The notes under the pieces are model-generated. The model was given only the letters and a program-made list of their open reading frames with translations. It did no database searches and was not told the origin of the DNA. The translations under genes and the position numbers were made by a program. From positions 1 through 57,019 of the IMG/VR virus record IMGVR_UViG_3300048839_000591: a stretch of 57,019 bases of DNA. One strand, written 5' to 3'. Positions 16,321 to 24,329 of the stretch are shown here, piece after piece (position 1 is the stretch's first letter; the number at the start of each line of letters is the position of its first letter). The stretch comes from a virus.

Positions 16321-16908
16321 TTAGAATCTCGGCTTGAAGTAGGGTTTTTCACGCCGCTGTTCAAGCGAGAGTTGTGAATCGTGGTCTGCCTTTGGCGTGG
16401 CCGGGACACCGTTCGTCTTCTGGCTGAATGAGGCGCGATTGGCCGCGATGTAGCGCAGTTGCTTGACCGGCGAGAGTTCGTCCAGAAGCGCCGTCACATG
16501 CGCCGGGATGCCTTCACGTTCCTTCTGCAAGAACTCGTTGAGCACGCCGGTCAGTTCGTCGCGTTCGGCTTCCAATTGGTCAAGCGTACCGACTTTGGAC
16601 TCTAATTCCAGAATCGTTTGCGCTCGTGTCTCAGCCAGTTCCTTGAACTGTTCGTTCTTGGCTAGTGCCTCTTCCGCACCTTTGCGCGCGGCTTTCTCTT
16701 CCGCGTCTTTGCGCTTCTTCTCTTCGCGTGCCAGCCGCTCCTTGAGGGATTCGGTGATATAGGCATCAAGCTCGTCACGGCTCGCGAAGCTAATCGGCTG
16801 CTCAGCCGGATTCCCGCCGTTTGGTTCCCCGGTGGCGTCTACCGGTGGCTGCTCAGTCGCTGGCGCGTCGGTGGTCTCGGGTGTCTCGGTCACGGGGTCT
16901 GCTCCCAT
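16321..16908 (-). CDS. Scaffolding protein
   Basis: 195 residues with an acidic, Pro/Thr-rich N-terminus, a long coiled coil (about residues 45-135, EEKKRKDAEEKAARKGAEEA region) and a basic C-terminus (EQRREKPYFKPRF). This is the standard build of siphovirus scaffolds (DUF4355-like) that template procapsid assembly. It is the first gene after a terminator-like hairpin. Confidence 0.82.
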   Translation of the reverse strand: MGADPVTETPETTDAPATEQPPVDATGEPNGGNPAEQPISFASRDELDAYITESLKERLAREEKKRKDAEEKAARKGAEEALAKNEQFKELAETRAQTILELESKVGTLDQLEAERDELTGVLNEFLQKEREGIPAHVTALLDELSPVKQLRYIAANRASFSQKTNGVPATPKADHDSQLSLEQRREKPYFKPRF

Positions 16909-16973
16909 CGTTTACCGCCTTGGGATGAATCCCTTTACCGCCTGGCGTCCGGGCGTCAGGAGCGCGCGGGGTT

Positions 16974-17022
16974 AAACACAAAGAACCCGCTCGGTTCAGG
17001 CTGTTCACCTGATTCCGGCGGG
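16974..17022 (-). terminator. Intrinsic-terminator-like hairpin before scaffold/capsid block
   Basis: On the minus strand a long stem (CCCGCCGG..TCAGG pairing with CCTGAACCGAGCGGG, 7-base loop) is followed by TTCTTTGTGTTT. A promoter-like pair TTGACG (17075-17070) and TACACT (17051-17046, 18-base spacer) lies just upstream. Confidence 0.7.
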
Positions 17023-17071
17023 CGTGCCGCGCTGTTATTGCGTCTAGTGTACGCTGTGTGCTATGGCAACG

Positions 17072-17284
17072 TCAATCTGGGGGTGTTTTCGACTCGAATT
17101 GCACACATCCGAACGTCTTGTGAGTAATCATTATCGAACCATGCTGTGCGAAGTCGCTCGCATACGCCAATGAGTTCTCATGTTCTGGTGTTTCGCCCTG
17201 TGCTCCAGTAAGCTGACACCAACCCCAATCGCTGTCTGGTGGTGAAGCATCCCACCACGTGCAGTCTTTGCAGTTGCCCATCAT
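17072..17284 (-). CDS. Small Cys-rich protein, possible zinc binding
   Basis: 70 residues: MMGNCKDCTWWDASPPDSDW, then WCQLTG and THKTFGCVQFE. The C-x2-C...C...FGCVQFE pattern is common in small phage proteins of unknown role. It lies between the minor head gene and the scaffold block. Confidence 0.7.
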   Translation of the reverse strand: MMGNCKDCTWWDASPPDSDWGWCQLTGAQGETPEHENSLAYASDFAQHGSIMITHKTFGCVQFESKTPPD

Positions 17285-17289
17285 CGCTC

Positions 17290-18369
17290 CTAATCCGCTG
17301 CCATCCGCATGAATTGTAGCGCACGTCGTTCGCCCACAATCGCACGTAGGCTGCGCTCGGCATACTGCTCACCCCAGACCTTGTCTCGACGCAGGCCAAC
17401 CAGGTCGTCAAGCCCAATCGTGCCGTCATGGTAGGCCGCCAGCTTACCCGGTCCCAGGATGCGCAGCTTGACCGCGTCATCCTGCCGCTCGAACCAATCG
17501 ACGCCGGATTCGATGCGTGGCCGTCTATCCGGGATTCCGCTAAAGCCGAGGTCGGACCACGAAGCCGTCAGAGGCGAAGCGACACATCGACATTGCCAGT
17601 GACTCCGCATCGGCTCGTCCAGTGGGAAAACTTGACCGTGGAGCGACAGACATACCGGACATGTCCTCGGCGACATGGTCGCTATCCAGGTCCACCCCTT
17701 GACCACGTCCCGGTTCGCCCGGTACGTCGCCAGGTTCGCCTCCCGGTAGGCATTGAGCGGCGCGGTACGTGAGAGCCGGAGCGCCGAATCGAGGGCCATG
17801 CCCGTCGCCTTCCGCATCATACGGGCTATCTCACGTGGCCCTTGCCCGGTGCCGAGGCCCACAATCAGCGTATCCTTGACCGCTTCGCTCGCAGCCGGTC
17901 CAAGCTGCGCCAGATGCACCGAGAGCGGCGTTCCGTCACCGAGGAAGCCCACGAGGCGCATCAGTGGTTCCGTGGCCGCACGAGTAAACGTCGCCAGCAC
18001 AGCGGCACGTGCAACAAGCGGCGCCGGTCCCAAGCCTTCGAGCATCAGTTGCGTGGCGTTGTCCAGCCCTGAACGCACCGCCTGCCCTTGCAGCGCCGTG
18101 GTCTCATTGGCAGCGATGGTGGCATAGCGGCCTATCTCGCGTTCGATCTGGTCAATCAGGATTTGGTAGCGCTCTTCTTGAAACAGCCAGGCAGGCGAGA
18201 CGTCGGTCCCAGCGGCACGGGCGCTAGCGATGCGTCCAGCCAGCGCGGTCATGTCCACGTTCAGGCGCTCAAGCACCAGCTCATAGGCACGAATCAGCCG
18301 AATGGCGGCGTCGCGTTGGCCGTCGAGCAGTTCACGCCGGAAGCGCCGGGCAGCAGCCTGGACGGTCAT
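17290..18369 (-). CDS. Minor head / head morphogenesis protein (SPP1 gp7 / Mu F-like)
   Basis: 359 residues, MTVQAAARRFRRELLDGQ. A helical N-terminus is followed by the family signature RTCPVCLSLHGQVFPLDEP and SHWQCRC. These proteins attach to the portal and are thought to assist DNA delivery or head assembly. ATG 18369 overlaps the stop of the preceding cargo gene (GCATGA). A diverged copy of its first codons lies at 18612-18625. Confidence 0.88.
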   Translation of the reverse strand: MTVQAAARRFRRELLDGQRDAAIRLIRAYELVLERLNVDMTALAGRIASARAAGTDVSPAWLFQEERYQILIDQIEREIGRYATIAANETTALQGQAVRSGLDNATQLMLEGLGPAPLVARAAVLATFTRAATEPLMRLVGFLGDGTPLSVHLAQLGPAASEAVKDTLIVGLGTGQGPREIARMMRKATGMALDSALRLSRTAPLNAYREANLATYRANRDVVKGWTWIATMSPRTCPVCLSLHGQVFPLDEPMRSHWQCRCVASPLTASWSDLGFSGIPDRRPRIESGVDWFERQDDAVKLRILGPGKLAAYHDGTIGLDDLVGLRRDKVWGEQYAERSLRAIVGERRALQFMRMAAD

Positions 18370-18581
18370 GCTAACCGCCGATAAGGCAACAGGTGGGGGC
18401 CAATAATCGTACGCGCCTCAAAAAGATGGTTTGCCCCTAAGACAGTGCTATTATTCCGATCCGAAATCGCAACAGCCTGCCTGTACCACTGCTCAAATGT
18501 TTCAGGTGAAACATAGGGACGCCAATAAACGATGACAGCATCCGCAACGCAAGTATGCGGTTTCGGTTGTTTATGCCTCAC
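18366..18581 (-). CDS. Cargo-slot protein Y, unknown function
   Basis: 71 residues from GTG 18581 (MRHKQPKPHTCVADAVIVYW), overlapping the scar ORF stop as GTGA and the minor head start as ATGA. No motif recognised. It is one of two unrelated small genes in the slot between portal and minor head genes. Confidence 0.6.
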   Translation of the reverse strand: MRHKQPKPHTCVADAVIVYWRPYVSPETFEQWYRQAVAISDRNNSTVLGANHLFEARTIIGPHLLPYRRLA

Positions 18582-18625
18582 TCGTCAGCCTCCTCGCTAT
18601 GCTGGGCTACGGCCTGGACGGTCAT
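18578..18625 (-). CDS. 15-codon chimeric scar ORF (minor-head start fused to portal end)
   Basis: ATG 18625 to TGA 18578 reads MTVQAVAQHSEEADE. The first residues match the minor head protein start (MTVQAAAR) and the last match the portal end (GEEADE, stop). It overlaps gene X by ATGA and gene Y by GTGA. It looks like the leftover of joining two alternative versions of the portal/minor-head junction. Probably no function beyond translational coupling. Confidence 0.6.
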   Translation of the reverse strand: MTVQAVAQHSEEADE

Positions 18626-18900
18626 GCGTATGGCCCGTCGTAAGCGGCACAGCCTTGATGCTCAAACGTCAGGAGGCCACAACGATGTGATGCCGGATTC
18701 GTACAGACGCCCCAGTCAACTCCCAATTTGCCTTTGAGTTCAATAAACCAGCGACACCCCATAGAGCAATCCGCCCCCCATGACCCATCCGGGCGCGAGC
18801 GTGGCATGGTGCCGTAGCCTTCCCAATCGTCATTCAGACGTTTGACGATCGTCAGGAGATGGGTATGGTCCGGTTTCGCTGGCCTCTTCGTAGCCATCAC
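18622..18900 (-). CDS. Cargo-slot protein X, Cys-rich small phage protein
   Basis: About 92 residues. GTG 18900 overlaps the portal stop as GTGA; the ATG right after is an alternative. The conserved-looking block CSMGCRWFIEL...DWGVCTNPASHR, then LLTFEHQGC, occurs in many small phage and bacterial proteins of unknown function and probably binds zinc. Confidence 0.7.
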   Translation of the reverse strand: MMATKRPAKPDHTHLLTIVKRLNDDWEGYGTMPRSRPDGSWGADCSMGCRWFIELKGKLGVDWGVCTNPASHRCGLLTFEHQGCAAYDGPYA

Positions 18901-20519
18901 TCGTCAGCCTCCTCGCCACGGTTGAAGCGGTCTATCATCGCATCGGCCACCGTCGGCGGGTTCTCGCGTTGCTCCCGTTCGGCCTCGCTACGCATCTGGT
19001 CAATCTCCATCTCGTTCAAGCCCGCCTCGCGCCACAGTTGCTCATTCGAGTAGCCATATTGTTTCTTGAGCACCGCGCCCTGTGCTCGCGTGTACTCGGT
19101 TTGGGCGCGTTCGCTGGCACTGGTGGCAATCACGTCCCGCCGCTCGAAATGATGCTCGAAGTCACCCGCTTCAAACGTGCCGATGCGTTCGGACTCAAAG
19201 CCGGGGATACCGTTGACCTGGGCTAAGGTCAAGGCCATCTGCGTGACTTGCACCACAGCGGAGTCAGCGTTGCCACGGGCCTCAATCACGCGGTCAATGG
19301 CCGCCGTCAACAGGTAACGCAGCGCCACGCCGGAATCAGCCGATGCGCGGTGAATCTGGTAGTAGCGGAGTTCTGGAAGGTCGTAGTCTTCCAGATGCTC
19401 CATGCCATCCTTCAAGATAGCGAGGTGTTCGGCGTAATGCAGGTCGGGAACCATCGGCTCCATCGAACTCATACCGGGCATGAAGTACATCTCGTCATCG
19501 CCAACGGTAATCGTGCTATTGGCCTCCCCCATACGCGGGGCCGGCATCGGGCGATTGGCCGCGTCCAGCATGTTCGCGGCAACAACCCAGGTAACCTTAT
19601 TGTTGCGAAAGATTTGTTGATGCAATCTGGTAGCTGAGCGGTTGATCTCATCAATCTTGTCGATACAGGGCATAATCAACGCCTCGCCCCGCTCATCACC
19701 GATACTGCGAAAGATGCCGTGCGAGAACGGGACAAAGTCGATGCCCATCTGTTCAAGATATTGCTCATCGACTGGCGTACCCAAGCGATCGAGATTGTCT
19801 TCCTCATAGCGGAACCGCTCTGTTGGTGTCTCCCACAACCGAAAGAGCCCGCTGTCTTTGTCCCACACTTCTGTATGGACATAGGCGACTTTCTTGCCGT
19901 CCGACTGCCGTCGCGTTTTCGGAATATCGAGCCGGATATAGGTCATGAAACCACGCTCGTCTTTGTCGAAATCCGAGACGTGCATCGGGTCGATCATGTT
20001 GATGTAGGAGCGAATCACCTCGTCAGAATTGCGTCGTTTGCGAGTGGCCGCTTGCAGGAACTGGTCACCATAGCGCGGCATGTTGCGCGCCATCTCTTGC
20101 TTGTTCTGCTGCCAGTTCGACCACTGGTATATCTTGTCAATGGCCGGAATCAGCTTGTCATTATCGCTATCAAGCGGGGCATCAGCACCGGGTCGCGGGT
20201 CATGGACAATCTCGAAGACCTCTTCGAGCGAACCAGCCCATAGGGTCGCCGGATAGAACTCAACCGCCGCATGCGTCGGGTTCCTGAGCGGCTTCATTGG
20301 CTCTTTCCAGATACCACTCTCTTTGAGCAGCAAGGCCAGGTTCTCGTACAAATCAACCGAGCGGTAGTAGCGATCGAGCATGGCATAGCGCTGCCGGTGT
20401 GAGAGACCACTGGTCAACGCTTCCATGCCCGGTCGCTGAGCATACAGGCTATTCGGAGCGGCAAAGGTGTTCATCGCGCCGTACATGGCACTTTCGACAC
20501 GGTTAAGCGGCCACACCAT
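18897..20519 (-). CDS. Portal protein
   Basis: 540 residues, MVWPLNRVESAMYGAMNTFA. The length, place between terminase large subunit and minor head gene, and the Asn/Arg/Gln-rich helical C-terminus fit a siphovirus portal, the dodecameric vertex that threads DNA. Its start overlaps the end of the terminase gene by 17 bases. Its last six codons (EEADE, stop) are duplicated at 18578-18595. Confidence 0.85.
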   Translation of the reverse strand: MVWPLNRVESAMYGAMNTFAAPNSLYAQRPGMEALTSGLSHRQRYAMLDRYYRSVDLYENLALLLKESGIWKEPMKPLRNPTHAAVEFYPATLWAGSLEEVFEIVHDPRPGADAPLDSDNDKLIPAIDKIYQWSNWQQNKQEMARNMPRYGDQFLQAATRKRRNSDEVIRSYINMIDPMHVSDFDKDERGFMTYIRLDIPKTRRQSDGKKVAYVHTEVWDKDSGLFRLWETPTERFRYEEDNLDRLGTPVDEQYLEQMGIDFVPFSHGIFRSIGDERGEALIMPCIDKIDEINRSATRLHQQIFRNNKVTWVVAANMLDAANRPMPAPRMGEANSTITVGDDEMYFMPGMSSMEPMVPDLHYAEHLAILKDGMEHLEDYDLPELRYYQIHRASADSGVALRYLLTAAIDRVIEARGNADSAVVQVTQMALTLAQVNGIPGFESERIGTFEAGDFEHHFERRDVIATSASERAQTEYTRAQGAVLKKQYGYSNEQLWREAGLNEMEIDQMRSEAEREQRENPPTVADAMIDRFNRGEEADE

Positions 20520-21882
20520 GGTTCGTTCCTCTCGCGTGCCAACCGGCGCTCAGATAATGCTCCAGGTAGATGATGAGCTGGGCGAAGGCGTCGCCTTGGT
20601 CGTCATGCTCGGTATCCGGCAACGCAAACAGCTCACGTTCAAAGTCGTGCAACCAGGGCGCGAGCGGCGACGGCTGGGGCAGCCAGACCATGCCGAGCTT
20701 GCACCAGACGGCGGCTTGCTGGAAGCGTTGGCGTTTCTGCCCTTTGGGCTGGAAGGGAATCAAGAGCGGGCGCATCCAGTCAGGACCGGCATTGAGCAAG
20801 GTCTGATAGGCCGATGTGCCCGCTACCGTGTCTTCGATGATGATGCCGGAAAGCTTGCCGTCGCGGTTGTAACGCAAGGCCGTGTCTTTGATGCGGTCAA
20901 CGAGGTCAGGAAAGATGAGCTTTTCACGCCAGACCTCACGCAGCCCTAAGGCATAGTCGTCAAACAAATCCCCCACGGCACAGGCTGAGTAGTCGGACGA
21001 GTCCTTGTCCTTCATGGCCGTATCGAACGACAGGTAGCGTCCCACGGTCAGTTTCTGCAAACGTTCATCGTCCAGGTGGAAGCGATTTCGTTCACGCCAC
21101 CAGATGCGGTGGAACGCCCGCGTCGTCGGGTCGGTGACCCACAAGCCTTTGAGCAATTGGTCACGGGTAATCGGGTCCAGCTCGGACAGTGACAGCACGT
21201 ACTCGTCATGGTCGAGGTGTGGGTTGTCGTTCAGGTTGGCGGGCACGAACTGCCGATCAAGCGAACGCAGGGCTAAGAACCGCTCATACACCCACTCATG
21301 GCCTTCACCGCCAGGATTGGACGCAGCTCGCATGCGCAATGGCACAGTCGAGCCTTCAAGCCGGCGTAGACGAGAAAAGAGGTAGGTGTACATGGGCTCT
21401 GCGAACTGCGTTAATTCGTCATACCCTACGAACTGGAATTCTGAACCCTGATACCGATATTTCGTCTTCTCATATTCGAGATAGCCAAAGGTGAGCGTCG
21501 CGCCACTCGGGAAGGTCCAAGTCTTGGTCTTCTCATCCCACCGGGCATCAGTCCCAGCCAACCACTCATAGGCACGGTCCATCAGCGCACCAGGTAGTGC
21601 CAGGTCAGCGTAGGTGCGCCGTAAGAGCAACGCCGCATACCCAGGGACATCGACGTACTGAAGAGCTGCCATCAAAAGGGCTTCACTCTTGCCCCCACCA
21701 GCGCTCCCCCCAAATAACGCCTCACGCATAGGCAGGCTCAAGAACACGGCCTGCTTGGCCGTCGGCATGTGGGGAATGTAGTTATTCGTGAAGACCGTCC
21801 GTGTCAGCAGTTCCAGGCTCTGTTCCACCAGATCCGAAGATTGCCTGGAAGTTGGCACGGTAGGTGTCAACGTCGAAATCAT
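20503..21882 (-). CDS. terL: Terminase large subunit
   Basis: 459 residues as drawn. The ATPase Walker A is GGSAGGGKS (58-66) and the Walker B region FQFVGYDEL. The RNase-H-like nuclease has SFDTAMKDKDSSDYSA, IIIEDTVAGTS and DDQGDAFAQ. It cuts and pumps phage DNA into the head through the portal. The start is uncertain: ATG 21882 (GAAGG upstream) overlaps TerS by 101 bases; GTG 21828 or ATG 21768 would reduce or remove the overlap. Confidence 0.93.
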   Translation of the reverse strand: MISTLTPTVPTSRQSSDLVEQSLELLTRTVFTNNYIPHMPTAKQAVFLSLPMREALFGGSAGGGKSEALLMAALQYVDVPGYAALLLRRTYADLALPGALMDRAYEWLAGTDARWDEKTKTWTFPSGATLTFGYLEYEKTKYRYQGSEFQFVGYDELTQFAEPMYTYLFSRLRRLEGSTVPLRMRAASNPGGEGHEWVYERFLALRSLDRQFVPANLNDNPHLDHDEYVLSLSELDPITRDQLLKGLWVTDPTTRAFHRIWWRERNRFHLDDERLQKLTVGRYLSFDTAMKDKDSSDYSACAVGDLFDDYALGLREVWREKLIFPDLVDRIKDTALRYNRDGKLSGIIIEDTVAGTSAYQTLLNAGPDWMRPLLIPFQPKGQKRQRFQQAAVWCKLGMVWLPQPSPLAPWLHDFERELFALPDTEHDDQGDAFAQLIIYLEHYLSAGWHARGTNHGVAA

Positions 21883-22399
21883 GTTCGACCTTCATCGGTG
21901 CGCCCGGTATGCCGCCGTGTTCGAGCTTGTCGCTCCATTGGCCCAACTCCTGGGCCGCTTGCTTCTCGTGGTCAAGGAGTGCTTTGAGTAAGCCGGTATC
22001 GACTTCGTATTCGTCGATGATGGTCTGGTTGCGTCCGGTGCCAATGGCCCGCTCACGATGGACCAAGAGGCCGGTCTGACCACCAGGGATGCCAACCATC
22101 TTGGGATCAGTGCCGCGTTCGTCTCGCACCTGTTGCAACTTCAACCAGTCCGTATTGAGCCGTGCAACGCGTTTGCGTCGCTGGGCAATGGCCAAGCGCA
22201 GGGCTGCCCGTTCCAACTGGCCAACCACCTGTTGCACCTGTGCGACGAACTCAGGATGGTCCTTCCAACGCGCCAGAGTACGCCGGCTAATGCCTGCCTG
22301 CTCAGCAATCTGTTCGTCTGTGAGGTTGTCGTCAGCAAGCAACGCCGCTGCGGTGTGCGAGGATTGTGACCAACGGAATGCTGTGCCATTTTGTGCCAT
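21782..22399 (-). CDS. terS: Terminase small subunit
   Basis: About 205 residues from ATG 22399 (MAQNGTAFRWSQSSHTAAAL), right after the stop of the zinc-ribbon gene. An N-terminal HTH (NLTDEQIAEQAGISRRTLAR) for DNA recognition is followed by long oligomerisation helices and an acidic C-terminus that overlaps the terL start. It lies directly upstream of terL. Confidence 0.82.
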   Translation of the reverse strand: MAQNGTAFRWSQSSHTAAALLADDNLTDEQIAEQAGISRRTLARWKDHPEFVAQVQQVVGQLERAALRLAIAQRRKRVARLNTDWLKLQQVRDERGTDPKMVGIPGGQTGLLVHRERAIGTGRNQTIIDEYEVDTGLLKALLDHEKQAAQELGQWSDKLEHGGIPGAPMKVEHDFDVDTYRANFQAIFGSGGTEPGTADTDGLHE

Positions 22400-22400
22400 A

Positions 22401-22595
22401 TCACGCCGCGCTCGCAGTGGCCGAGCCGCCCTGCCAGACGGTGGTCGTGCCGCACTTCTCGCAGGTGATGCGCGCCTCAGTCGTCTCAATCTCGCGCTTC
22501 ATGCCGCCGCGTATGTGGGCACGGATGGTCAGCATGTCGCCGTGGCGTTCGGCTAACGGCTGTTCGCACTTGGGGCAGCGAATGAGCATCGCCAA
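22401..22595 (-). CDS. Zinc-ribbon protein, Com-like
   Basis: About 62-64 residues with two CxxC pairs: RCPKCEQPLAERHGD and ITCEKCGTTTVW. This two-knuckle layout resembles the phage Mu Com family, which in Mu binds mRNA. The start is TTG 22595 (AAGGA upstream) or ATG 22589. It is the first gene of the packaging block, after a terminator-like hairpin. Confidence 0.75.
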   Translation of the reverse strand: MAMLIRCPKCEQPLAERHGDMLTIRAHIRGGMKREIETTEARITCEKCGTTTVWQGGSATASAA

Positions 22596-22609
22596 TCAGC
22601 ACCGTCCTT

Positions 22610-22656
22610 AAACGCGAAAACCGCCGGTTGCCCGTGGTTGGGGCATTTCCGGCGGT
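22610..22656 (-). terminator. Intrinsic-terminator-like hairpin before terminase block
   Basis: On the minus strand ACCGCCGG..TGCCCC pairs with CGGGCAACCGGCGGT and is followed by TTTTCGCGTTT. A TATACT hexamer (22686-22681) lies about 25 bases upstream. The element resembles the one at 16974-17022 in layout. Confidence 0.75.
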
Positions 22657-22688
22657 CAATCCGCGCTACTATGCACGATAAGTATAGC

Positions 22689-22850
22689 CTAGAGTCCGCT
22701 GTGCTTGTGAGCGGCCTCCGTGACACCAGCAAAGAGCCGATTCGTCACCAAACGAGTCAACCAACGCATGCGTAATCGCAACATCACACGCCGGATGTAG
22801 AACGTCCCTCGCCGTAGCGCTCGGTGCGCCGTTCGTGCGTGCTGTGTCAT
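22689..22850 (-). CDS. Small Arg-rich basic protein
   Basis: 53 residues from ATG 22850 with GAGGAGAAGAGG upstream: MTQHARTAHRALRRGTFYIR, then a second basic stretch and EAAHKHSGL. It carries about 12 Arg. It is the last early gene before the terminase-block hairpin. Nucleic-acid binding is possible but unproven. Confidence 0.6.
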   Translation of the reverse strand: MTQHARTAHRALRRGTFYIRRVMLRLRMRWLTRLVTNRLFAGVTEAAHKHSGL

Positions 22851-22863
22851 GCCTCTTCTCCTC

Positions 22864-22986
22864 TCACCACACCACCACCGTCACCAGCGCCACGAGGACC
22901 GTCCACAGCCCGAGCCCCGGCCAGCGGTACGGGGTGCGTCCGAGCCAGAGCAGCACGGCGATGGCGGCGATCGTGGGGATGGTCAT
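22864..22986 (-). CDS. Small membrane protein (40 aa)
   Basis: ATG 22986 to TGA 22864: MTIPTIAAIAVLLWLGRTPY, then a second hydrophobic stretch ending VTVVVW. Two short transmembrane segments are likely. It overlaps the preceding gene by ATGA. Confidence 0.65.
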   Translation of the reverse strand: MTIPTIAAIAVLLWLGRTPYRWPGLGLWTVLVALVTVVVW

Positions 22987-23303
22987 GCTAGACCATGTTC
23001 CTTCTCGTATACCCAGGCACACGCCTCGTTATATGAGCGTTGAAGCTGTGAATCGACCCACAACGAGGGAGTGCCGAGACGTTCAATTGCTTGACGTGAG
23101 TAGAGTTGAACGCCATTCACATGCGCCGTCCGCATAGCCAAGAACTCGCGCTCCCACGCCTGGATCTTTGCTTGCTTCTCGCGTTCTTGTTCAGCGCGCA
23201 CGTCCCTGCGACCATCAAGACGTCCAATCCGATAAACGATGACGAGCGACATGGCCATGCAGAAACCAACGGCAATCAACCTGACTATCTGTCCATCGTC
23301 CAC
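22983..23303 (-). CDS. Membrane-anchored coiled-coil protein
   Basis: 106 residues from GTG 23303. One N-terminal transmembrane helix (about 8-26, VRLIAVGFCMAMSLVIVY) is followed by a charged helical domain (RAEQEREKQAKIQAWEREF). Function unknown. Confidence 0.65.
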   Translation of the reverse strand: MDDGQIVRLIAVGFCMAMSLVIVYRIGRLDGRRDVRAEQEREKQAKIQAWEREFLAMRTAHVNGVQLYSRQAIERLGTPSLWVDSQLQRSYNEACAWVYEKEHGLA

Positions 23304-23304
23304 C

Positions 23305-23364
23305 CTACGCCGCCTCTCTCACTGCGCGCTGAATCACCGTCAACGCCTCGCCGCTGTCCACCAT
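23305..23364 (-). CDS. Possible 19-residue peptide downstream of rusA
   Basis: ATG 23364 to TAG 23305 reads MVDSGEALTVIQRAVREAA. It fills the gap between rusA and the membrane protein gene. No clear ribosome site is visible; coupling to rusA is possible. Low confidence. Confidence 0.3.
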   Translation of the reverse strand: MVDSGEALTVIQRAVREAA

Positions 23365-23368
23365 GTCG

Positions 23369-23746
23369 TCACACAACCGGTATCACGCACACCGACACAC
23401 CCTCTTCACGCCCAAAGTAGCCAGCGGTATAGATGCGCGCGGTGACGCTGGTGATTTGCCGGTCATTGGCGTAACAGATCCCTTCCAGCGCATCGGCATA
23501 GCATTTGATAATGTTGTCCACGTCCCAGCGCCGTTTGAGCCGGTCAGGAACAATGATCTTGAGGTCAAGACACACCGGCCCATCGATCACCTCAGCACCG
23601 GCCTGTTTCGCAGCCCAGCCCACATCCTTGCGGTACTGCCGATAGCGTTCGGCCCGTGGCTGGCGGCTCCCTTTGAGCACTCTGGTAAAGGGCACTGGCT
23701 TACCTGGCACGGTGAACTCAATCGGCAGCGCCCGTGGGTCAGTCAT
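23369..23746 (-). CDS. rusA: RusA-family Holliday junction resolvase
   Basis: 125 residues. The RusA signature is clear: acidic residues in RRWDVDNIIKCYADALEGI (D75, D77, D85) and CYAND (D95), with conserved Lys. RusA dimers cut four-way junctions symmetrically, resolving replication/recombination intermediates before packaging. Together with the Bet/RecT protein it forms the phage recombination set. Confidence 0.92.
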   Translation of the reverse strand: MTDPRALPIEFTVPGKPVPFTRVLKGSRQPRAERYRQYRKDVGWAAKQAGAEVIDGPVCLDLKIIVPDRLKRRWDVDNIIKCYADALEGICYANDRQITSVTARIYTAGYFGREEGVSVCVIPVV

Positions 23747-23967
23747 CGGCGGCCTCGTCTCCGTTGCACACCGAACGTCTCTAGAGCCAACTTGACCGCA
23801 GACACGACTTTGATCTCTGCCTGACGCTCACTATCGGCGTACAGATAGATACGGGCCATCTCCGGCGGGTAGCGTCGTCCATCCTCGTCAATCAGGACAC
23901 CCGCAAAGCTCAGCACCTTGCCTCGTCGTCCTTGCCACTGGATATCGTCACCAGTTCGCAGTTTCAC
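23743..23967 (-). CDS. Small protein, unknown function
   Basis: 74 residues from GTG 23967, overlapping the previous stop as GTGA: MKLRTGDDIQWQGRRGKVLS, then a beta-rich middle and a very basic C-terminus (QRRRGRR). The first half looks like a small SH3-like barrel. Function unknown. Confidence 0.6.
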   Translation of the reverse strand: MKLRTGDDIQWQGRRGKVLSFAGVLIDEDGRRYPPEMARIYLYADSERQAEIKVVSAVKLALETFGVQRRRGRR

Positions 23968-24329
23968 GTCCCACCCCCGTCCTGGCCCTGGCCCGTCGCC
24001 GCGTCCGGTGCGAACATCATCTTCCAAAACGTCATCTCCCAGACTGGACCGGTGGGCTCGTCTTCCTCGACACGCCACGTCCGACGAAGATCAGCGACGG
24101 GGAGTCCCGCACGGAGAGCAACAGCTAAGGCACGGAATCCTTCAGACCGGTCCCCATGAAACCGAATGGTTGGCTCCGGAAAGGCGTGCCCCTCACCGCC
24201 CTGACAGGACTCGAACGTTTCAATACCGCCCAATCGAAGTGTTACGACCGCTTTCGCGATACCGGCGTCTAACGGCGGTTCAAAGTCTTGACTCTCAAAT
24301 GGTGGCAATGTGAATAACTCATACGTCAC
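23964..24329 (-). CDS. Conserved phage protein (ESCQGGEGHAFPEP family)
   Basis: 121 residues. The block ETFESCQGGEGHAFPEPTIR is a conserved feature of a small protein family common in phages and of unknown function. It overlaps the previous gene by 11 bases. Confidence 0.7.
   Translation of the reverse strand: MTYELFTLPPFESQDFEPPLDAGIAKAVVTLRLGGIETFESCQGGEGHAFPEPTIRFHGDRSEGFRALAVALRAGLPVADLRRTWRVEEDEPTGPVWEMTFWKMMFAPDAATGQGQDGGGT

Noticed and set aside
14875-16377. 500-aa plus-strand frame opposite capsid and decoration genes
   Set aside because: Antisense shadow of well-supported structural genes; composition is that of a reversed frame and no ribosome site was seen.
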